Source: Idiomarina aminovorans
Lineage (GTDB): Bacteria; Pseudomonadota; Gammaproteobacteria; Enterobacterales; Alteromonadaceae
DNA: 64,000 nucleotides
Direction: 5' to 3'
Assembly: GCF_023155095.1 (NCBI RefSeq)
Contig: NZ_JAKNDA010000003.1
Span: 248,001-312,000 of the forward strand
Position 1 is the first letter of the stretch, and each line of letters starts with the position of its first letter. The notes under the pieces were generated by a model. That model was not told where the DNA came from. It did no database searches and worked only from the letters and a program-made list of their open reading frames with translations. Of this stretch, positions 43,013 through 51,803 are shown piece by piece. A program made the translations under genes and the position numbers.

Positions 43013-44743
43013 ATGGATATTCACAAACTCAGCCCCTTTATCAGTGTTTCTCCTCAAGTCAGTTCAGATGATGTCGGTGTTGCTGCTTCAATGGGATTTA
43101 AAACCATTGTTTGCAATCGGCCTGACAATGAAAGTGAAGAACAGGTAAATTCAGACACCATTAGACAGGCCGCAAACAGAAATGGCCTTTCATTTGAGCA
43201 TTTACCGGTAGTCTCGGGACAAATTACAGACACGGATGTTGAAGCGTTTCAATCTCTTATGCAAAAAGCGCAAGGGCCCGTACTTGCTTACTGTCGAACC
43301 GGAACACGCTCATGTACTTTATGGGCTTTAGCCGAAGCAAAACATTTAACCCCCCGAGTCATTATCGAAACAGCCCAGCAAGCTGGTTATGACATCCGTG
43401 GCCAGCAATCGCGTATTGAAGAACGAAATCAACAACCACCATCAACAGCAAAAAGCTCAATTCATCATAGCGTGGTTATTGTCGGTGGTGGTGCCGGAGG
43501 ACAAGCCGTCGCAGCTAGTTTATTAAAGCGACAACCGAATCTTGACATTGCTATTGTCGAACCACAGCAAGCTCATTATTACCAGCCAGGCTGGACTCTG
43601 GTTGGTGGTGGTGTTTTTGAACGCGAACAGACGAAGCGTTTGATGAGCTCTGTTATGCCGAAACAAGCGAAATGGTATCAGACTGCAGTAAGCCAGTTTC
43701 AACCTGAGCAGCAGCAAATCGTGCTAGAAAACGGTGATGTTGTTGGATATCAGGCACTGGTCGTGGCCACTGGACTTAAACTCGACTGGGATGCGATACC
43801 TGGATTACGCGAGAGCCTGGGTCAGCATGGCGTTACCTCAAACTACCGTTTTGAGCTGGCTCCTTATACGTGGAAGCTTACCCAGTCACTAAAATCGGGA
43901 ACTGCGCTTTTTACACAACCGCCAATGCCAATTAAGTGTGCAGGAGCCCCTCAAAAAGCAATGTATTTGTCCTGTGACGAATGGCGGCGCAACGGCACAC
44001 TGAAAAATATCTCGGTCGAGTTTTGTACTGCAGGCGCAGCGCTTTTCGGTGTTAAAGACTATGTTCCGGCTTTAGAAAAATACGTTGAGAAGTACGGTAT
44101 TAACCTAGCATTCCAGAACAAATTGATTAAGGTTGACGGATCCAATAAGCAAGCGACATTTGAACTCACTGACCTTGGCGGTAACACCCAAGAAGTGGTC
44201 AAATCTTTTGATATGCTTCATGTTTGCCCACCGCAGACTCCACCAGACGTCATTGCTTCAAGCCCAATTGCTGACTCCGCAGGATGGGTGGATGTTAGCC
44301 CTGAAACTCTTCAGCATAAACATTTCGGCAGTATCTATGCAGTAGGCGATGTTTCAAATTCACCTAACGCCAAAACCGCTGCAGCTGTTCGCAAGCAAGC
44401 CCCCGTTGTGGCAGAAAACCTTCTTTCAACAATAGAAGGCAAACCCGCAATGGCAGTTTACGAAGGTTACGGCTCATGCCCGCTGACTGTTGAACGTGGC
44501 AAAATTGTATTAGCCGAATTTGGTTATGGTGGCACATTGCAGCCTACCCTACCCCGCTGGTTAGTTGACGGCACAAAACCTTCCCGGTTGTCATGGTTTC
44601 TTAAAGAAAAGATGCTGCCCTGGATTTACTGGGATCTCATGCTTAAAGGCAAGGAATGGTTAGCGGCTCCGAAGCATCTGACTCATAAACCAGAGCCCCA
44701 GTCAGCCCCTGAGGCCTGTGACTTTAAAGACAAAAAGAAATAA
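43013..44743 (+). CDS. sqr: DUF442 phosphatase/rhodanese-like domain fused to sulfide:quinone oxidoreductase
   Basis: A 576-residue bifunctional protein. Residues 1-110 are a DUF442 (TIGR01244, Blh-type) domain with Cys94 in LAYCRTGTRS. From about 148 it is a type II sulfide:quinone oxidoreductase: FAD-binding VVIVGGGAGGQAVAA, PQQAHYYQPGWTLVGGG, the two redox cysteines Cys309 (PIKCAGAP) and Cys489 (GSCPLTVERG), and AVGDVSNSPNAKTAAAVRKQ. SQRs oxidise sulfide to a persulfide and pass electrons to quinone at the membrane surface. GGGAGAG is six bases before the ATG. The upstream dioxygenase-like gene would process the persulfide. The DUF442 domain may transfer or sense sulfane sulfur, which is inferred. 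Confidence 0.9.
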   Translation: MDIHKLSPFISVSPQVSSDDVGVAASMGFKTIVCNRPDNESEEQVNSDTIRQAANRNGLSFEHLPVVSGQITDTDVEAFQSLMQKAQGPVLAYCRTGTRSCTLWALAEAKHLTPRVIIETAQQAGYDIRGQQSRIEERNQQPPSTAKSSIHHSVVIVGGGAGGQAVAASLLKRQPNLDIAIVEPQQAHYYQPGWTLVGGGVFEREQTKRLMSSVMPKQAKWYQTAVSQFQPEQQQIVLENGDVVGYQALVVATGLKLDWDAIPGLRESLGQHGVTSNYRFELAPYTWKLTQSLKSGTALFTQPPMPIKCAGAPQKAMYLSCDEWRRNGTLKNISVEFCTAGAALFGVKDYVPALEKYVEKYGINLAFQNKLIKVDGSNKQATFELTDLGGNTQEVVKSFDMLHVCPPQTPPDVIASSPIADSAGWVDVSPETLQHKHFGSIYAVGDVSNSPNAKTAAAVRKQAPVVAENLLSTIEGKPAMAVYEGYGSCPLTVERGKIVLAEFGYGGTLQPTLPRWLVDGTKPSRLSWFLKEKMLPWIYWDLMLKGKEWLAAPKHLTHKPEPQSAPEACDFKDKKK

Positions 44744-44808
44744 CTTAGCAGTTCCCAACCTTGTGGCGGTTACTATTCTCCCCGGTAGCTGTCACTTTTT
44801 TATTCTCC

Positions 44809-46449
44809 CTACAATATAATGCTCTGTCCCTGGGGAATATCAGCACGAATATCGTCTATATTCACATGACTTATAATAATCCATGTTTTTTTCGGTGATT
44901 GTGAAACCATCCGCTCCAGTATGGTTTTTACTAAATCACGTTCAATACCGGCAAATGGCTCATCGAGAATCATCACGGGCTTGTCTTGTAAAAGTACTCT
45001 GGCCAAAGCCAGACGACGCATTTCTCCTCCCGATAATTGAACTCCATGAGAACCAATCAAAGTATCCAATTTATCACTTAGAGAAGCCGTTTTTTTATCC
45101 AGGTTGACTTGTTTCAATACGCTCCAGTAGTGGCTTTCTAAAAAAGGTAAGCGTTTAGGGTTTAAATTATCACGAATTGATGCGTCAAATATTTCCGTTT
45201 CTTGTGTTAGGTAACCCGCCTCATTGAGCAAGTTCGTCTTGGGTTGCGTTGTAATTTCCCCCTGCACACTGTCTGCCGGATAAAACCCCATTAACACTTC
45301 AGCCAAAGTGCTTTTACCGATTCCTGAAGGGCCTTCAATCCAATGCACTAATCCTGGTTCAAACCTTACACTTAAATTCTCAATAATAGGACGACCTTGA
45401 CGCCAGACCATCAGATTATCCAGCTTTATCGTTATAGCCGTATTGTTACTCGTAATGTCAGTTGCCTGCGGATAGTCGGCCGCATGCTCTCCGGCAGATT
45501 TTGACTTTAATAAACGCCTCGCTGCCGCAAGCGTATTACCATAACCCACCCATTGCATGGGCAATTCTCCGGCCAACTCCTGCCACGCAATAGCTGATAG
45601 CACTAACATTACCGCTACCGCCGCCCCAATTTGCTCTTGCTCAAACTGAATTAATGTCAGCGTTAGCACGAGCAAAGTTACTATCTGAGAGGCACTATCG
45701 GTGAGTCGTTGTATTTTTTGCTGGTGTTTTAATTGCTCTATTTCAAGTTGCTCCAGCTGTTGCGTGCTCTTTAAAATCCGTTTGCTTTGCGCATCATAGT
45801 GACCCCAGGCAGAGAGCTCAGTGATCGAGTCAGTAAAATTCATAGCGTTCTCACGAAGTCTTTGCTGTTGTCTCAAAGACTTAACCGCTAACGGCCTGCT
45901 TTTACTTGCCAGTGTCCATGAGAAATAGACTACCGCCGTGGCTCCAAGCACTAAAATCAAACTCAGCCAGACATTATAAAACGACCAAAATACAAACAAG
46001 AACATGGTCGCCAAAGAAAACGTCAATGCGGGTATTATCAATCTAATGAATAAGTTATCCATCGCACTTAAATTGCACGTCAATTGCTGTACTGTATCGG
46101 ATACCCGAAACGTCAACGTTTTATGCAACGGTGTTTTTTGAAGCAGGCGAAAAAGAGCCACTCGCCAGTGAGCCTGAAGCTTAAGCACTAAGTCATGATT
46201 TAACAGCCTTTCCAGATAACGACTGACTGTGCGTGCAATAGCAAAAAAGCGTATCCCTCCGCCTGGCGTATAGATATCAAACCCAATATATAAGGCTGAA
46301 GCGGTAATAAACCAACCTGAAAGCGATAACAATCCAACCCCGAATAATGCAGTAGCCAAAGCTAATGCAATGCCCAGTAACAACTGTATTCGGTAGCTGC
46401 CAAGTTGTTTCAACCAAGGTTTTAATAAGCGCCAATCGCTGACTTTCAT
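44809..46449 (-). CDS. cydC: Thiol reductant ABC exporter subunit CydC
   Basis: Half-transporter of the CydDC ABC exporter, which moves cysteine/glutathione (and possibly haem-related) compounds to the periplasm and is needed to assemble cytochrome bd. The 546-residue protein has six membrane helices in the first 290 residues, then an ATPase domain with Walker A GPSGIGKST near 370, the signature LSGGEMRRLALARVLL and Walker B VMILDEPFAG. It starts inside the cydD stop (ATGA overlap). The final part ends in a normal H-loop (IISHVNIDD). It is somewhat shorter than the E. coli protein (573) but complete. Confidence 0.95.
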   Translation of the reverse strand: MKVSDWRLLKPWLKQLGSYRIQLLLGIALALATALFGVGLLSLSGWFITASALYIGFDIYTPGGGIRFFAIARTVSRYLERLLNHDLVLKLQAHWRVALFRLLQKTPLHKTLTFRVSDTVQQLTCNLSAMDNLFIRLIIPALTFSLATMFLFVFWSFYNVWLSLILVLGATAVVYFSWTLASKSRPLAVKSLRQQQRLRENAMNFTDSITELSAWGHYDAQSKRILKSTQQLEQLEIEQLKHQQKIQRLTDSASQIVTLLVLTLTLIQFEQEQIGAAVAVMLVLSAIAWQELAGELPMQWVGYGNTLAAARRLLKSKSAGEHAADYPQATDITSNNTAITIKLDNLMVWRQGRPIIENLSVRFEPGLVHWIEGPSGIGKSTLAEVLMGFYPADSVQGEITTQPKTNLLNEAGYLTQETEIFDASIRDNLNPKRLPFLESHYWSVLKQVNLDKKTASLSDKLDTLIGSHGVQLSGGEMRRLALARVLLQDKPVMILDEPFAGIERDLVKTILERMVSQSPKKTWIIISHVNIDDIRADIPQGQSIIL

Positions 46450-48104
46450 GACCGCCCCCGGGAATTGTCTATCAGCACTGACTGATCTGAAATTTGCTTT
46501 AGTTTGGGGTCGTGGCTTGCCGCTATTACCGTCACTCCGCTCTTACTAAGACGCTTAAGGTTTTTGCGAATGGTATCAGCGGACTCATCATCCAGGTTTT
46601 CAGTTGGTTCATCCGCAATAATCAATCGCCGACCTGATAATATGCAACGCGCAAAAGCGACACGTCGACGCTCTCCTCCCGATAAGCCCACACCTTTTTC
46701 ACCAAGTTGCGAGTCCAGACCTTGAGGCAGTTGCTCCAGTAACCCGCCCAGATTTAATTGCCGAAATGTTTTGATGATTTCAGTGTCACTGTGTTTATCG
46801 TATAAATTCACATTATTACGAATCGAACTTGCCGTTAAGAACGGCTGTTGAGCGAAATACGCAATATCGCCATTTTTCACCAATATCCTATTCAGTTTTA
46901 ACGCACCTGAATAAGGCATTTGGCCCAGAAGTACCCGAATTAAAGTACTTTTACCACTGCCTGAGGGGCCGCTAATCACTGTTAATGTGCCCTCGTTAAT
47001 GTCCGTATCAGGGTAAGAAATCCGCAACTCTGGCGTTAATATGGCCGACAGGTTTTGCCAGGAAATGAACCCGTTTGAGCAGCTTTCTCCCTTTGTTCCC
47101 TGCATACTGCCTGTATGCTCTTGCCGTTCTGACAACAAACTTGCCGCGCCTATTGCAGCGGCGCGATCGTGATAACTTTGTGCAAACTGACGCAGCGGAG
47201 CAAAATATTCTGGGGCCAACAATAACAGGAACAACCCACTAAACAGTGTCAGTTCGTCTGCTCCCAGCCATTCGATATAGCCGAGCAAACCGAACCCTAC
47301 GTACAGGGCCACCCCTGCAATCGCGACACTTGAAAAAAACTCAAGAACCGCAGACGAAAGGAAAGCAATTTTTAACGTCGACATGGTTGCCTGACGATAT
47401 TCTTCTCCGGCTTTAGCAACATCGGACAACGCAGCATCGTCTGCACCAAACAGTTGAATCGTCGCCAGGTTTCGAAGCTTATCGGTAAAAACCCGGCTCA
47501 ACGCATGAGTTTGCTGCGCATGCTTTTGACTCAAACGCTCAGCTCCAATTCCTACCAATGCCATAAACAAGGGTATAACGGGGCCGCTGAGCAACAGCAA
47601 TACGCCGACAACCGGGTTGATATAAAAGCAAGTCAGTAATATCAAAACAGGTGAGAATATAACCAAATACTGTTGTACCAGGTAGCGATTAAAATAACTT
47701 TTAAGTGCTTCAATAGGTTCCAGCTGCAGTGCACCGTCCGCAGCGCTTATGGGAGTTCCCTGAGTCGTCTGCCATTGCCAGCGTTCAAGCAGTCGCTTTC
47801 TCGCCGTTTGAGTTGCCTGAAGGGTTGCTTGTTGCAAAAAGCTTTGTTGCCAATATGCCGCACTAACTCTGATCAATGTGCTCAGAATTAAGCCGATTCC
47901 AGTAGCGTGTAAGCTCAACAGCGGCTGGTTCTCAGCCAACACCGACTGAGCTAAAGCTGCAATGCACCCAAGTTGGGCTATTATCGCCATGGTTTTGAGC
48001 AAACCAAATAAAAACGCCCGCTGAATGGGGCGTTTAACGTCGGCAGCTAACTCTTTCAAATAAAGCGATGCAGCCTTTAATTCCTGACTGAGCTTAACAC
48101 TCAT
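46446..48104 (-). CDS. cydD: Thiol reductant ABC exporter subunit CydD
   Basis: Second half of the CydDC exporter. The 552-residue protein has an N-terminal six-helix membrane domain with the CydD-typical LSGPVIPLFMALVGIGAERLSQKHAQ near residue 190, and an ATPase domain with Walker A GPSGSGKSTLIRVLLG near 383, signature LSGGERRRVAFARCILS, Walker B LIIADEPTENLD and H-loop ASHDPK. It lies 11 bases after cydB and overlaps cydC by four bases, giving a cydA-cydB-cydD-cydC operon in which the oxidase and its assembly exporter are made together. Confidence 0.95.
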   Translation of the reverse strand: MSVKLSQELKAASLYLKELAADVKRPIQRAFLFGLLKTMAIIAQLGCIAALAQSVLAENQPLLSLHATGIGLILSTLIRVSAAYWQQSFLQQATLQATQTARKRLLERWQWQTTQGTPISAADGALQLEPIEALKSYFNRYLVQQYLVIFSPVLILLTCFYINPVVGVLLLLSGPVIPLFMALVGIGAERLSQKHAQQTHALSRVFTDKLRNLATIQLFGADDAALSDVAKAGEEYRQATMSTLKIAFLSSAVLEFFSSVAIAGVALYVGFGLLGYIEWLGADELTLFSGLFLLLLAPEYFAPLRQFAQSYHDRAAAIGAASLLSERQEHTGSMQGTKGESCSNGFISWQNLSAILTPELRISYPDTDINEGTLTVISGPSGSGKSTLIRVLLGQMPYSGALKLNRILVKNGDIAYFAQQPFLTASSIRNNVNLYDKHSDTEIIKTFRQLNLGGLLEQLPQGLDSQLGEKGVGLSGGERRRVAFARCILSGRRLIIADEPTENLDDESADTIRKNLKRLSKSGVTVIAASHDPKLKQISDQSVLIDNSRGRS

Positions 48105-48115
48105 TAAATACAGCC

Positions 48116-49123
48116 TTAATGATAACCCTGATCCGCTTTGACTTTACCGCGGAAAACCCAGTAAGTCCAAGCTGTATAGACCAGTACAATTGGAATAACA
48201 AATAATAGTCCCAACAATAAAAACAGCTGCGATTCATGCGCAGAGGCCGCATCCGCCAACGTATAATTGGGCGGTACCACATAGGGCCATTTACTGGCAA
48301 GTAAGCCTAAATAAGTAAAAATGAACAGCCCCATGGTCGCCACAAAAGGACTGCCTTCACGTTTCTTATTAACAGACGAGAAGATCCAATAAGCGCAGGC
48401 GAGTCCTAATATTGGTAATAGCCAAATAGCTGAAAAGCCGCTAAACCAACGCTCAGCAACAAATTCATCTACGAATGGTGTCCACACGCTGATAATGCCA
48501 AAAATAATCAGAACAATGGCTAACAGTGGCTTAACTAAACGATAAGCCCATTGTTGAGTTGCTCCTTCTGACTTCATGATTAACCAGGTTGAACCCAATA
48601 ATGCGTAGCCTGCTACCAACCCTAAACCGGTCAGGATGGTAAATGGGGTAAGCCAGTCCAGCGCACCACCAACATAGCGCATATTCTCAGTCTCAAAACC
48701 TTGAATGTAAGCGCCCACTACCGCGCCTTGCGCAAAAGAAGCAACCGTTGAGCCAATGGCGAATGACCAGTTCCACAAATATTTCGACGAGTGCGCTTTA
48801 AAGCGAAATTCAAATGCCACACCGCGAAAAATTAAACCCGCCAGCAACAAAAACACACCAATATATAAAGCCGGCAGGAAAATGGTATAAACTAAAGGAA
48901 ACGCGGCTAATAGCCCCGCTCCTCCCAACACAAGCCATGTTTCATTGCCGTCCCAGACTGGGGCAACTGAGTTCATCATGATATCGCGATCATGCTCACT
49001 GGGGGCAAACATGAACAAAATTCCCTGGCCTAAATCAAAGCCGTCCATCAACACATACATGATGACGCCAAAGGCGATGATTGCAGCCCAAATATAAGTT
49101 AAATCGAAAGTTGGTTCACTCAT
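48116..49123 (-). CDS. cydB: Cytochrome bd-type quinol oxidase subunit II
   Basis: Membrane subunit of the terminal oxidase that reduces oxygen with electrons from quinol. The 335-residue protein, with about eight membrane helices, matches the CioB length. Landmarks are the N-terminal YVLMDGFDLGQGILFMFAP (aspartate of the haem/proton pathway), MNSVAPVWDGNETWLVLGGAGLLAAFP near residue 50, FRGVAFEFRFKA near 100 and a C-terminal VYTAWTYWVFRGKV. It begins 11 bases after cydA with AAGGA upstream. No small CydX-type subunit is visible between the cyd genes. Confidence 0.96.
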   Translation of the reverse strand: MSEPTFDLTYIWAAIIAFGVIMYVLMDGFDLGQGILFMFAPSEHDRDIMMNSVAPVWDGNETWLVLGGAGLLAAFPLVYTIFLPALYIGVFLLLAGLIFRGVAFEFRFKAHSSKYLWNWSFAIGSTVASFAQGAVVGAYIQGFETENMRYVGGALDWLTPFTILTGLGLVAGYALLGSTWLIMKSEGATQQWAYRLVKPLLAIVLIIFGIISVWTPFVDEFVAERWFSGFSAIWLLPILGLACAYWIFSSVNKKREGSPFVATMGLFIFTYLGLLASKWPYVVPPNYTLADAASAHESQLFLLLGLLFVIPIVLVYTAWTYWVFRGKVKADQGYH

Positions 49124-49134
49124 AATTATTATCC

Positions 49135-50517
49135 TTAATCAAAGCTTGCTTCAGCGGCTGAAAGTGGCCGTTTTGCACGGTGCTTATCATCTTCATGCTG
49201 TTCAGTACTTTCTGTTCCACCGCGAATAACGCGAGTCAGATAATAAGCCCCAGCGGCAAAGACACAGGCATATACTAAGAAATAACCAATAAGGGTAAAT
49301 AATGACATGCCTCCCGTAAGTGAAGGGGTCACCCCTTCTGCGTGAGTCATCTGTCCGTAGATCAAGTAGGGAGCTCGACCCACCTCAGTTACAAACCAGC
49401 CAGCTAATACCGCAATAAAAGGACTTAACGTCATTAATCGTAATGTCTGCAAATACCAACGGCTGTTCATATAAGCGCGTTTACGACGCAAGAACAAACC
49501 AACCACTGAAACCAGTACCATTAGTAAACCCATGGCAACCATAATTCGGAAAGACCAGAATACGATAGGAACGTTCGGCTGCAACTCAGGCGGTTTCTCT
49601 TTAACACCGGGTAATTCTCCATTCCAGTCGTGGGTCAAAACGTAGCTGGCAAGTTTAGGAATGCCCACTTCAAAGTGGTTTTTCTGTTGTTCTTGATCCG
49701 GAATAGCAAAGAGCAACAACGGCGCTCCCGTTTGAGTCTCCCAGTTCCCCTCCATTGCAGCTACTTTTGTCGGCTGATGCTTAAGTGTATTAAGCCCGTG
49801 CAAGTCACCAATAAACACTTGCAAAGGGGTCAAAAACAGCAATAACCATAAGGTCATTGATAACGCCTTCCGGTGCAGTTCAGTATCGCGCTTTTGTATT
49901 AAGAACCAGGCGCTCACTCCTGCGACGACAAAACCGCCAGTCAGGAAAGAGGCTAAAGCCATATGGGCGAAGCGGTACCAAAACGAGTCATTAAAAATAG
50001 CCGCTGCCCAATCAACCACATGGTAGATGCCATCATGAACCTCTACGCCAGCCGGTGTCTGCATCCAACTATTAGCTGACAAAATCCAGAAAGAAGAAAT
50101 AAAAGTCCCTATGGAAACCATCAGTGCAGCAAAAAAGTGGACGCCATTGGGAACTTTCCCCCGGCCAAATAGCAATACACCTAAAAAGGCAGCCTCAAGA
50201 AAAAACGCGGTAATAACCTCGTAACTCAAAACTGGCCCTAAAAAGTTCGCCGTAGCCAGAGAAAAGTTACTCCAGTTCGTGCCAAACTGGAATGACATCA
50301 CAATTCCGGATACCACTCCCATACCAAATACAACAGCAAAAACTTGCGTCCAAAAAGCGCCTAAACGTTCCCATTTAGGGTCATTTGTTTTAAAGGCGAG
50401 TCCGTAAATTACGGCAACATAGGATGCAAGACCGATGGTAAACACCGGAAATATTGCATGAAAAGACACAACAAACGCGAACTGTATTCGCGACAGTAAA
50501 AGCGGGTCAAGCTCCAT
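49135..50517 (-). CDS. cydA: Cytochrome bd-type quinol oxidase subunit I, short Q-loop (CIO-like)
   Basis: Catalytic subunit holding haems b558, b595 and d. The 460-residue protein shows the haem ligand region FVVSFHAIFPVFTIGLASY with His near residue 20, FQFGTNWSNFS, YEVITAFFLEAAFLG (the two proton-channel glutamates) near 98-108, and the quinol-site KHQPTKVAAMEGNWETQ near 240. It lacks about 60 residues relative to E. coli CydA, consistent with the short Q-loop of cyanide-insensitive oxidases. The usual GRQPW block reads GRAPYLIYG. bd oxidases resist sulfide inhibition, which suits the adjacent SQR cluster. AGGAG lies about nine bases before the ATG. Confidence 0.95.
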   Translation of the reverse strand: MELDPLLLSRIQFAFVVSFHAIFPVFTIGLASYVAVIYGLAFKTNDPKWERLGAFWTQVFAVVFGMGVVSGIVMSFQFGTNWSNFSLATANFLGPVLSYEVITAFFLEAAFLGVLLFGRGKVPNGVHFFAALMVSIGTFISSFWILSANSWMQTPAGVEVHDGIYHVVDWAAAIFNDSFWYRFAHMALASFLTGGFVVAGVSAWFLIQKRDTELHRKALSMTLWLLLFLTPLQVFIGDLHGLNTLKHQPTKVAAMEGNWETQTGAPLLLFAIPDQEQQKNHFEVGIPKLASYVLTHDWNGELPGVKEKPPELQPNVPIVFWSFRIMVAMGLLMVLVSVVGLFLRRKRAYMNSRWYLQTLRLMTLSPFIAVLAGWFVTEVGRAPYLIYGQMTHAEGVTPSLTGGMSLFTLIGYFLVYACVFAAGAYYLTRVIRGGTESTEQHEDDKHRAKRPLSAAEASFD

Positions 50518-50583
50518 AGCATGCTCTCCTGGTTAGGTAACTTTTAATAATCTTAAATAATAACCATACAAAATCAATGGTTA

Positions 50584-51138
50584 CTAATCTTCATTCTTTG
50601 ACTTAACTACAAAAGCTCCGCGAATATTTCCGACCTCAAATCCCGTAGCTTGGTCGTTTGGATAACGTTCATTAATTGCTTGCTGAAGTTCAGGCTCAAC
50701 CGATGACCCATGGCAAGCCGAACATTGCGGCTGCATCACTATCGCTTTCATCCAAACCTTGCCGCCATCATCATCAGTATAAGTTGCAGTGGGTGGATTC
50801 TCTTTCTTCTTACTCCACAAATGTTCGAAATCTTCTAAAATCCGCTTCTGCTCAGCACTGGGTGAATTATTGGTATTACGAACTTTTAGCGCAGTACGAC
50901 TAACCTCCAGTCCCAACTCTTCACTCACCGCATTTGCAATCTGGGGGGCTTGTTCATTACACACACCAATAGCTGCTACATGCCCCTCGCTTTGAATGGT
51001 GCTCATCAGCACTTTTCCCAATCGCTGCTTTAACTGTTTTGCCGCAGTTTCATAGCTTTCCTCGGCCGCTAAAGCCATCGAAGAACACACCAATAATGAA
51101 ACCATCAAACATTTTGAAATAATCTTTTTTACTAACAT
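50584..51138 (-). CDS. DUF3365 c-type haem protein, periplasmic
   Basis: A 184-residue secreted protein with a signal peptide (ISKCLMVSLLVCSSMALAAEE), a DUF3365/Tll0287-like sensor-type domain with AIGVCNEQAPQIANAVSEELG, and a single haem c site CSACH (Cys139, Cys142, His143). The family includes periplasmic haem sensors and electron carriers. It lies 66 bases upstream of cydA and in the same direction, so it may be expressed with the bd oxidase and could sense redox state, sulfide or nitric oxide; that is inferred. AAGGG precedes the ATG by about seven bases. The Met/Gln before CSACH and absence of an obvious distal methionine leave the haem ligation uncertain. Confidence 0.82.
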   Translation of the reverse strand: MLVKKIISKCLMVSLLVCSSMALAAEESYETAAKQLKQRLGKVLMSTIQSEGHVAAIGVCNEQAPQIANAVSEELGLEVSRTALKVRNTNNSPSAEQKRILEDFEHLWSKKKENPPTATYTDDDGGKVWMKAIVMQPQCSACHGSSVEPELQQAINERYPNDQATGFEVGNIRGAFVVKSKNED

Positions 51139-51314
51139 AGTAAGCCCTTTGGATACCTATATTCATTAATAGTATACCTATATAACAAAACATTATACCG
51201 ATTTAATAGTGCAGTTTTTAGAAATCAATTTTAAGCACTCCGGCAACACAAATTGACATCAGCCCATGTGCGTAGCAATCTAACTCCCTATTTTGTTAGC
51301 AAGTGGCAAAACCT

Positions 51315-51803
51315 ATGAAAACCATCGTTGATCACTTAGCGCAATATGCTGCTTATCATCGTAATCGTAAGAATGTGGCAACCCACATTGTCGGTATTCC
51401 TGTGATTGTGGTTGCTATTATTAGTCTGTTATCCCGCCCTGCGCTACCCTTAGACTACTTTTTGATTACCCCAGCCAACATTGTTGTTTTGACGGCTGTT
51501 ATTTTTTACATCCGTCTGGATATCAAACTCGGCTTACTAATGACCGTGCTACTGTGGCTCTCTTTATTTATTGGCCGCGATATAGCGGCATTACCGACCC
51601 GTCTTTGGCTTAGCTGGAGCATCGGTTTGTTTATCGTTGGTTGGGTATTTCAGTTTATTGGTCACTATTTTGAAGGCCGAAAGCCGGCTTTTGTTGATGA
51701 CATAATGGGCCTGGCAATAGGCCCATTATTCGTAGTGGCAGAGGTTGTATTTAGTTTAGGCTTTAGAAAGGACTTAAAAGCAGCGGTGGAACAAAAACTA
51801 TGA
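51315..51803 (+). CDS. DUF962/Mpo1-family membrane protein
   Basis: A 162-residue protein of the DUF962 family, related to yeast Mpo1, an iron-dependent dioxygenase of 2-hydroxy fatty acids. It has four or five hydrophobic segments and conserved histidines: AAYHRNRKNVATHIVGIP at the N terminus and FIGHYFEGRKPAFVDDIMGLAIGPLFVVAE near residue 115, matching the metal-binding pattern of the family. Two starts are possible, GTG at 51303 and ATG at 51315; the ATG begins directly before the conserved region. It ends in an ATGA overlap with the mechanosensitive-channel gene, so the pair is one operon. The bacterial substrate is unknown. Confidence 0.82.
   Translation: MKTIVDHLAQYAAYHRNRKNVATHIVGIPVIVVAIISLLSRPALPLDYFLITPANIVVLTAVIFYIRLDIKLGLLMTVLLWLSLFIGRDIAALPTRLWLSWSIGLFIVGWVFQFIGHYFEGRKPAFVDDIMGLAIGPLFVVAEVVFSLGFRKDLKAAVEQKL

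Noticed and set aside
40370-44770. Short repeat CCCAACCTTGTG seen near 40381 and 44755
   Set aside because: One copy is inside the peroxiredoxin coding region and the match is 12 bases, which can occur by chance.
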